Positions 56,711 through 64,000 of a DNA stretch of 64,000 nt are shown one piece after another; positions within the stretch are counted from its first letter, which is position 1, and every line of letters starts with the position of its first letter. A program made the position numbers and the translations under genes. Under the pieces are notes generated by a model, which was not told the origin of the DNA, searched no databases, and saw only the letters and a list, made by a program, of their open reading frames with translations. The stretch comes from Dendrobium chrysotoxum. Its lineage: Eukaryota > Streptophyta > Magnoliopsida > Asparagales > Orchidaceae. Location of the stretch: assembly GCA_019925795.1 (NCBI GenBank), contig CM034315.1:682001-746000 (forward strand). The letters run 5' to 3'.

Positions 56711-57260
56711 TCACATGCAATGCTTCTCACCAAAACCTTCAGCTGTCAGCAAGCCTGTAATGAGGCGCTTAACCCTCCCAGCACCTAGAACAGGTCTAAG
56801 CTCTTCTATATTTGGAATGGAATAACGAGAATCATTAGGATCATTAGTATTCTTCACCTGGTCATACCACCCAGGCACCCACCATGCACAAACCCATCAA
56901 TAGCATTTCAGCGCAATGGCTCCATGTCAATCTGGTCAAGCACCGGGTCATCCCTGGGAAATTTCCCAGCAAATGGAGCGTTACTAGCAACAATGCCAGG
57001 CAAGTCATCGGCTGCAAGAAAGTTGGGATGCTGCTTTGGAGGATTGTCCCAAGAAAAAAAATGCAGGTCATGGTTGACGGTGGTGTTACGAAACTCAGGT
57101 GCATTGCAGATTACTGTAAATAGTCCTCAGGAGAGGAAAGGAAATTGGCGTAATACATGAGACGGTTCTCGGAAGGTTGTCCCATCTCCATATGCAGAAC
57201 TCAATAAATTGACAAGAAAGCACCATCCAAGCAGAACCGGATGACAAGATGAAGCATAAT
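56711..57260 (-). pseudogene. GT14 (core-2/I-branching) glycosyltransferase, C-terminal part, broken
   Basis: Minus-strand sequence encodes, with frameshifts, SSGSAWMVLSCQFIEFCIW and RWDNLPRT, LMYYANFLSSPEDYLQ, then FRNTTVNHDLHFFSWDNPP, KQHPNFLAADDLPGIVASNA, PFAGKFPRDDPVLDQID and finally LGAGRVKRLITGLLTAEG with a proper terminal TGA at 56711-56713. These are the conserved C-terminal motifs of plant GT14 enzymes (GlcAT14-like beta-glucuronosyltransferases of arabinogalactan proteins). At least three frame breaks and a stop after DQIDMEPLR occur, and there is no N-terminal half, so it is a pseudogene fragment. It lies inside the tandemly duplicated unit downstream of the reductase. Confidence 0.85.
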
Positions 57261-57555
57261 GCTGTTATGAATTTTCTTATAACGTAGTTTTGAATTCTCA
57301 ATTTGTTATAAAAGCACCTACAATATCATTGCCTACGAAACAAGCATCACCTAACAATGGAGAAATATGATGCATCATTAATGGAGAAATGTAGTAAGGT
57401 AACACTTGCTAACAACATCTTCATATTACGAGAATATGATTCATCATTAATGAAAATATACACATACAGGCACTACAAAAGTACCACATTAGGAATAAAG
57501 CTAATTGAACTTTATGCATGATTTTCTGCTTCTATTTTTGATGATATGAATACTT

Positions 57556-57745
57556 CGTGAATATATATATATATATATATTATAAATGCATAATTGTTAC
57601 ACAACCGTACAGCCGTGAATATATATTATAAATGCGTAATTGTTACACAACTGTACAGTCGTGAATATATATTACAAATGCATAATCGCTACACAACCAT
57701 ATAGTCGTGAATATATACTACAACTGTACAATCATACATCAATGT
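57556..57745. repeat. 46-bp minisatellite with a (TA)n-expanded first unit
   Basis: CGTGAATATATATTATAAAT, then GCGTAATTGTTACACAAC and TGTACAGT, repeats at 57556, 57614, 57660 and 57706. The last steps are exactly 46 bp; the first is 58 because its TA run is longer. Confidence 0.85.
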
Positions 57746-58880
57746 GGCATTGTGTATCCAAGTGTTGCTGCGTTGTATAGCCTGGTTTGATAGACATAGA
57801 ACAAAATGCCGCGGCACTCCAGATTCCAACATTGTAGTGCTGTCAGTCAAACTAGAGATAAAAAGAGGAGCATCGCGACGCTCTAAATTATAATCGTTGT
57901 TAAAATTCTGGTAATTTTTTATTACTTATCATTAATTTTAAGTTAATTGATAAGAGTCTTAGAATGTTGAATGGGGTACAGAGTGACCAAAGTTTGGGGT
58001 TGAAAAGGTGAAAATTCAAAGATTGAAAATTTTTCTGCTGACGCCGTGACACTAGAGTTGGTAGCGCCGCGGCATTGAGCTATCAGGTTTTGGATAAAAA
58101 TTTAGATTTTGAGCATGCACCGCGGTGTTGGGAAGCGTCGCCGCACCCCTGGGTCTCAGGTGAGCATATTCTGGGGGCATCTAAAAGATTTTTTGATAGC
58201 ACTGCAGCGCTGGGAAGTAGGCGCCATTATCAAAATAGTGAAAATATAATATTAAATATTAAAGCACATTTTCCATTCGAACCCAACAGCTTGTCGGACT
58301 AGACAAGAGGAGGAAGAGGAAGAATAAAGAGGAAGAGAGGGAGGGAGTTTGGAGGCCAAAGTCCAGGATTTGTTCGTCGGGCCAGTTTAAGAAATTGTAA
58401 AGCTTGGGATAAACTCTTAAACCCCTATGTCTGATTGCAATTCCAGTAAATTTATTAAAAGTTATGAACAAAAATGTATTTTTCTTGGGTCTTATGATGT
58501 TTTCACCATGTGATTTTTGGTATGTTAGTGTACTCTTTATTATAAATATTTTGGTTATATATAATTGAGTTTTTAACAGTTAATTTTTTCCATACTAATT
58601 TTCGAGTATTTTATTGAATTGAAGCTTTTTTGGCAATAATAGTAGTTATATAAAAATCTTGAAATGTTTAGGTGAAAATTCCTCTGAAAATTGAAATTGG
58701 AAAGGAAAAATTCGGTGAGTATTCTTTCTATAAGAATTGTGGCTTTATTGGCAATTTATGCATTTTATGTATATTACATTAAATACTGAACATTAAGTAC
58801 TGTTGCATTTCATGGCAATGGAGAAGTTATGTCCTGCTATGTGAAAAAGTGCAATTTTTGTGATATTTCAAGAGCCCTAA
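57746..58880. other. Gene-free stretch
   Basis: No domain recognised. It contains CCGCGGCACTCCAG, GCCGCGGCATTGAGC and CACCGCGGTGTTGGG reiterations and a purine-rich patch at 58304-58350, a layout reminiscent of 8780-9060. Probably a dispersed repeat. Confidence 0.3.
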
Positions 58881-58889
58881 ATATATTCT

Positions 58890-59066
58890 TCTGACCACAT
58901 CTTCCTAATGCAGATGTGGGAGAAATTCTGGCCACACTTATTGAAATTAGGTGTGAGAGGTTAAGCAACACTGTAAGTGCTCTTCTAGCCACATCTACTT
59001 TATGCAGATGTGAGAGAGATTTTGGCCCCGCTTGCTTTAAGCATGTATGAGAGGTAAAGGAAGGCA
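58890..59066. repeat. Two-copy ~92-bp tandem repeat
   Basis: Units at 58890 and 58982 share CCACATCT, ATGCAGATGTG-GAGA, ATTTTGGCC and GTGAGAGGTTAA, and each unit has two half-copies with AGGTGTGAGAGG-type sequence. Non-coding. Confidence 0.65.
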
Positions 59067-59168
59067 TAAGTTGAAGTAGAGATATTAAGTTCTATTAAGT
59101 GTTCTGTTTGTCCTCCCCTATATATTTAGGTGTTTGTACTGTTGCAAGAAATAATGAATTACTTTTAG

Positions 59169-60042
59169 TTACTAAACGATGCATAGTTGCCCATTTTAGA
59201 TGTGTTTTTCCATTACAACCTAGAATTAGCGCTGCTCACAAAAAGAATTTTCCACCAAATAGGCACGGTGTTGAAATTGTATTAACCTGGAAAGGTATGA
59301 ACAGCATTGCTCTAATTCTAGGTTGATCTGCTCAAGGAGAAGCTGGGATTTGATGATGTATTCAACTACAAAGAGGAACCCGATCTCAAGTCTGCACTAA
59401 GAAGGTGAGAAATTGCTTAGACATGCATATAGTTCCATATTCATTGATACTTAAAAGGTGTAGCCACAGATATCGATTCTTCTCTTGTTGCATTCAGGTA
59501 TTTTCCAGATGGAATAGACATCTACTTTGATAATGTAGGTGGAGAAATGCTGGAAGTTGCAATAGCTAACATGAATGCATTTGGCCGGGTGGCCGCATGT
59601 GGTGCTATCTCAGAGTACACAGACAAAAAGAAGCAAGCCCGAATTGACATGATGGATGTGATTTACAAGAGAATAACCATTTCCGGTTACTTGGTTTCTG
59701 ATTATGTTCACGTATATCCTGATTTTGTGTCCATGACCTCCGAGCATCTTAGCCATGGCAGAATGCATGCAGTTGAAGACATCTCCCATGGCATTGAGAA
59801 TGTTCCTTTAGCCTTAGTAGAACTATTTGAAGGTGTAAATATTGGAAAGAAATTAGTACAAGTGAGTGAAATCTAAAGGGTAGAAGCGAAGAACACACAT
59901 GTTGAATGTGTGTTTCTTCTGCTACAAGTCACTCGTCAATGCCCTCTTGTCCAGAGTAATAAAATGGAGTAGAATTATGAAACTCAAGCAGTCTTCAGTA
60001 AAGGACAATTTCATTTCTGCGCACAATAGAAATCAGTAATTG
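59169..60042 (+). pseudogene. Truncated duplicate of the reductase gene (exons 4 and 5)
   Basis: Matches 55391-56262 at a constant offset of 3778 bp up to the stop codon. It includes the end of intron 3, exon 4 (59322-59404), intron 4, exon 5 (59498-59876) and 3' sequence with AATAAA at 59958-59963. Differences found by eye: one substitution giving Leu for Ser near the C-terminus, one substitution and a 2-bp insertion after the stop. Splice sites are intact but exons 1-3 are missing, so it cannot make a full enzyme alone. It could serve as alternative last exons for the upstream gene. A retrotransposon begins right after 60042. Confidence 0.9.
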
Positions 60043-60365
60043 TGATGTGGTGCAGCTTAAGCTTAACGGAGGTGCAGGTGTTACAGCCACATTCTGTTAT
60101 CTTCCAGGCTACTTTCCACGTTCTTAGTCCTTTTCAGTATATGCAAAAGTAGTATTACCTAGCCACTACTTTTATTTTAGCTAAGGCGCATATTCCTTTT
60201 TATTTTTAGTATTCTAAGCTTTATACAAATAGGCTGTAAGAAGGGAGGGGGAGATATACAGAAAAATATACGTTTCAGCTCCTGTTCCATCGCCTGTGTA
60301 TCCGTTTTCTTTGTGCAGGTCTTCAGCAGCTCCGCTCAAGCACGTCCTGCTGGCAAGGTTCCACA
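60043..60365 (+). repeat. 5' LTR of the right-hand gypsy element
   Basis: 323 bp from TGATGTGGTGCAGC to GGCAAGGTTCCACA, TG...CA. A TATA-like TTTATACAAATAG lies near 60221. The left edge is exact because the tandem copy of the target shows the uninterrupted sequence at 56262/56263. Confidence 0.85.
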
Positions 60366-60370
60366 CTAGC

Positions 60371-60383
60371 TGGTATCAGAGCC
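60371..60383 (+). other. Primer-binding site (initiator Met tRNA)
   Basis: TGGTATCAGAGCC, five bases inside the LTR; complementary to the 3' end of plant initiator methionine tRNA and standard for many plant LTR elements. Confidence 0.93.
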
Positions 60384-60401
60384 TTGGCGACGAGTACTGG
60401 G

Positions 60402-63400
60402 ATGGCCGAAAGCAGCCGACGAGCCGCGTCCGACGATGATCGGAGCTCAGATGCTTTGTGGAATACCCTCACAAACATCAACCGGGAACTAGCCGTGCTC
60501 AGTGCGGATTTTAAACAATTCGCTATTGAGACCCGGCGAGACATTCACTTTCTGAAACAAAACCAGGGAGTACTTCCAGATGCAAGATGGGTCGCGCAGG
60601 AGGATATCTCCCCTGTCCGAAGGGCACCTGTAGGTATTGAACGGGCACCTCGGGGTGTTCCTGTTCTGAATCACACTTATTCTGATTCTAATGAAGAGAT
60701 TGCACAACAACCTAGGAATGAGTTCATCGATCCGGATGAAAGGGTTTACGGAGAACATATGGGAATAAGACCAACTCGGCTTCGTCCTATGCACCACCAG
60801 GGAGAATTCCATGTCAAGATTGACATTCCGTTCTTCGAAGGGCGCCTGCATATAGAAGATTATTTGGACTGGGAAAGGGCTGTAGAAACGTTCTTTGATT
60901 ATATGGAAATCCCACCCGAAAAACAGGTGAAGTTTGTGGCGTGCAAGCTAAAAGGTGGTGCTAGCGCGTGGTGGGTACAACTCTTACAGACCCGTCGCCG
61001 GGAAGGTCGGGGAGCTGTCCGAAACTGGTATCGGATGAAACAGTTGATGCGAGGACACTTCCTTCCAACAGATTATGAACAAATGCTCTACTTGCGATAT
61101 CATTATTGTGTCCAAGGGCAGCGATCTGTTAGTGATTATACCGAGGAGTTCTATTGATTGAGTGCTCGCAACAATCTCAATGAATCTGATAACCAATTGG
61201 TTGCTCGGTACATCGGAGGCCTAAAAGATCCAATTCAAGATAAATTAGAACTCAACTCTGTATGGACCATCTCGCAAGCCGTTAATTTTGCCCTCAAGGC
61301 AGAGGCACAGATGCTCAGGCACTCCAAGAGTGGATACAATCGACGTCCATTTACAGATCACTCCAGTGACTCGCGGAGTGCTATTTTCCCCAACAAAACT
61401 TCACCAGTTGGCCCTGTCGCGGCACCTGGCTCCGCTTCGGGTTCAGGTCTTGATCCAAAGGCAGTTCCTAAGTCTCGGCTCCCACCTAAGGATAATCCAT
61501 ACGCCAAACCGACTACTCTCAAGTGTTTCCGCTGTTTTCAACCCGGACACAAATCTAATGAGTGTCCGACGAGACCCCAGCTACAAATTGTGGAAGGTGA
61601 TCCAGAAGATGATCCTGAAATGATACAAGAACACTCCGACCATGTCATCGAAGATATAGTAGCTGATGAAGGAGAAGCCATTGTATGCATTTTGGAACGG
61701 CTGTTGTTAGCTCCGCGACAACCTACGGTGACACAACGCAATGCCATTTTTCGCACACGGTGCACAGTTAACGGCAAGGTTTGTGACTTGCTCATTGAAA
61801 ATGGCTGCACTGAAAACGTTGTTTCACGCTCCTTAGTACAAGCCTTACAATTGAAAACGACCAAAAATCCTCATCCATATAAAATCAGTTGGGTCAAAAG
61901 GGGAATGGACATCTTAGTTACCGAAATGTGCAGGATCAATTTCTCTATAGGAAAACAGTACGTCTGCGAAGTACTTTGTGACGTTATCGACATGGATGTT
62001 TGTCACATCATATTAGGACGGCCGTGGCAATATGACAATGCAGCTGTGTATGATTGCCGCCTGAATAATTATTGTTTCAAGTGGAAGGGCCGCCAATTGA
62101 GACTCCTACCGAATGCTGTAAGCTCAAGTGACGCTCGAAGCAAAGACAAGGCAGTCCTCTCTATTATCCCTGGAGCCACTTTACTCTCGGACAAGGGCCA
62201 CAATTGTGTTTATGCTCTAGTTGTAATAGAAACTCCTTCCTGTAACAGCACCAAGGAGTTGGAACCGCAAGTGGCGGAGTTACTCAGAGAATTCCAAGAT
62301 CTCACGCCCACAGACCTTCCCGCAGAGCTTCCTCCCATGAGATCAATACAACATCAAATTGACTTGTCACCTGGAGCTAATCTGCCAAACTTGCCCCACT
62401 ATCGGATGAGTCCGAAGGAGCATGAAATTCTTCAGGAAATGGTGGACGACTTAGTCCGCAAGAAATTAATCCATCCCAATCTCAGTTCGTGTGCCATCCC
62501 GGCATTGCTAGTCCCTAAGAAAGATAACAAATGGCGAATGTGCATCGATAGCCGAGCTATCAATAAAATCACAACCAAATTCAGATTTCCTGTACCCCGC
62601 ATCGAAGACCTCTTGGACAAGCTCACGGGATCGCAATTCTTCTCCAAACTAGACCTCCGCAGTGGCTATCACCAAATCCGCATACGACCCGGCGACGAAT
62701 GGAAAACTGCATTCAAAACCCGCCAAGGCCTGTTCGAGTGGCGGGTGATGCCATTTGGACTATGCAATGCGCTGGCTACATTCATGCGCCTGATGAACGA
62801 GGTACTCAAAGATTATCTCAATCGGTTTTGTGTGGTTTACTTCGATGATATTTTAATTTATAGTCGGACTTGGCCGGAGCATTTAACTCATCTCAGACAA
62901 GTTTTACAAGTCTTGCGAGCACAGAAACTATACCTTAACTTGTCCAAATGTGAGATTGCTACTACCCAAGTTTACTTCTTGGGATTTATTGTGTCCGGAG
63001 CTGGAGTCACCACTGATCCAAATAAGGTTGCTGCTGTCCGTGAGTGGCCTATTCCCCGCTCGTTGACGGATGTAAGGAGTTTCCATGGGCTCGCTAATTT
63101 TTACAGGAGATTCGTCAAAGGGTTTAGCATCATCATGGCGTCGATCACTGACTGCCTCAAAAATAAGCAGTTTTCTTGGACTGATGAGTGTTAACGAAGT
63201 TGGGAAACCATGAAGCACGCCTTGAGTTCCGCTCCCGTCTTGCCATTGCCTAATTTTGAAATTCCCTTTCAAGTGGATACTGATGCGTCAACAGTTGGCA
63301 TAGGAGCTGTGTTGTCCCAAGATGGTCGACCCGTGGAGTATTTCAGCGAGAAATTAAGCACGGCCAGACAGAAATGGACTGTCTATGAGCAGGAACTCTA

Positions 63401-64000
63401 CGCCGTCATTCGTGCTCTCAAACATTGGGAGCACTATTTGCTTCACCAAGACTTCGTCCTGTGTAGCGACCACCGAGCATTACAATTTATAAACAATCAG
63501 AAATCCATAAGCCGTATGCATGCTCGTTGGGTCCTATTCCTTCAAAAGTTCACATTTGTTCTCAAGCACAAGTCTGGCAGTCAAAATCGGGTCGCCGACG
63601 CTTTAAGTCGGCGAACTGCACTTGTCACTCAATTGCAAACGGAGATTACGGGTCTTGAATGTCTCAAAGAGCTGTACTGTTCAGATTCAGATTTTGCTGC
63701 TATATGGAGTAAATGCAAATTGCTACAACCTGTGGAAGACTATTCACTGAGACATGGGTACCTCTTCAAAGAAAATACTTTGTGTATACCCGATTCTTCT
63801 TATCGGCAACAACTCATCAAAGAGGCCCATGCGGGTGGGCTCGCCGCACACCTGGGCAGAGAAAAGACTATTTCCCAGTTGAAATCTCGCTTTTTTTGGC
63901 CTAAACTCCATAGAGATGTCTCCCGGTTTGTTGAGAGGTGTGCTGTCTGCCAAGAGTTCAAGGGTACAAAACAGAATGCGGGATTATACACACCGTTGCC
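60402..64000 (+). pseudogene. Gypsy gag-pol polyprotein with two in-frame stops, incomplete at the right edge
   Basis: First ATG at 60402. The gag domain holds PFFEGRLHIEDYLDWERAVE, ACKLKGGASAWW and, after an in-frame TGA at 61155-61157, NQLVARYIGGLKDPIQ. The zinc knuckle CFRCFQPGHKSNEC is intact (CX2CX4HX4C). The protease site reads IENGCTENVV where the family has D[ST]G, so its catalytic Asp is Glu. RT runs from WRMCIDSRAINKIT through FSKLDLRSGYHQIRIRPGDE to VVYFDDILIYS, with the catalytic FDD pair present. A TAA at 63192-63194 breaks the frame before RNase H (VDTDASTVGIGAVLS, NRVADALSRR). The integrase H2C2 zinc region (IKEAHAGGLAAHLGREKT, CAVCQEF) is cut soon after by the window end. The frame is otherwise continuous. 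The clade within the chromoviruses is not assigned. Confidence 0.9.

Larger units (their letters stand above)
60043..64000 (+). mobile_element. Ty3/gypsy (chromovirus-like) retrotransposon, runs past the window end
   Basis: It begins TGATGTGGTG directly after AATTG of the duplicated reductase 3' sequence. Order: LTR (60043-60365), primer site, gag, protease, RT, RNase H, integrase zinc region, all on the plus strand as in chromoviruses. Integrase core and 3' LTR lie outside the window. Only two in-frame stops interrupt about 3.6 kb, so the copy is young. The predicted target duplication is AATTG. Confidence 0.92.

Noticed and set aside
60384..60401. Upstream TTG as start of the gypsy gag
   Set aside because: The TTG lies at the end of the primer-binding site; the first ATG in frame is at 60402.

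Overview
This window is nuclear DNA of a flowering plant; monocot or dicot cannot be told from it. The evidence is one split protein-coding gene with GT-AG introns, plus dense plant transposon families: CACTA (En/Spm), PIF/Harbinger MITEs, a Mutator-like element, Ty1/copia relics, and Ty3/gypsy elements of Tat, Tekay-like and chromovirus-like type. No rRNA, tRNA, CRISPR array or prokaryotic operon was seen.

The one gene that looks intact is a plus-strand NADPH-dependent 2-alkenal reductase / double-bond reductase of the zinc-independent MDR family. It has five exons between 35809 and 56098 (CDS 1044 nt, 347 aa). Its first intron is 17.9 kb, and almost all of that is a nested set of transposons. 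A ~1.1-kb Harbinger-type element (36234-53818, TSD TAT) entered an intron of about 330 bp. Into that element went a solo LTR (36289-38816, TSD CTTCT) and, 36 bp further on, a 13.9-kb minus-strand Tat retrotransposon (38853-52798, TSD GGGTT). The 3' LTR of the Tat element itself carries a 395-bp Mutator-like element. A sister copy of the Harbinger element ends 25 bp upstream of the start codon, so the leader and promoter are probably in or behind transposon DNA.

Layout. 1-9485: gene-free repeats, including a ~2-kb imperfect palindrome at 6735-8700. 9486-12575: a complete but internally deleted CACTA element (TSD ATT) with a 426-bp Tourist-like MITE inside. 12576-21480: copia and gypsy relics, a small MITE and Helitron-like ends. 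21490-21757: an ankyrin-repeat pseudogene exon. 22500-33700: repeat-derived DNA with a 380-bp tandem duplication, long AT-rich tracts, seven evenly spaced TTGAC/GTCAA palindromes and a TCTAG-rich low-complexity tract. 33712-34737: two related MITEs, one inside the other. 34784-56262: the reductase gene with its transposons. 56711-57260: a GT14 glycosyltransferase pseudogene. 59169-60042: a nearly identical second copy of the last two exons, from a ~3.8-kb tandem duplication. 60043-64000: a young Ty3/gypsy element that interrupted the duplicate and runs off the right edge.

Best leads: (1) the layered intron; (2) a small hairpin (GCAAGC core, 7-bp arms) in three dispersed repeats whose arm sequences differ while pairing is kept; (3) LTRs of one family carrying unrelated minisatellite arrays (29, 30 and 94 bp) downstream of the TATA box. 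Nothing resembling a new enzymatic or defence system was found.
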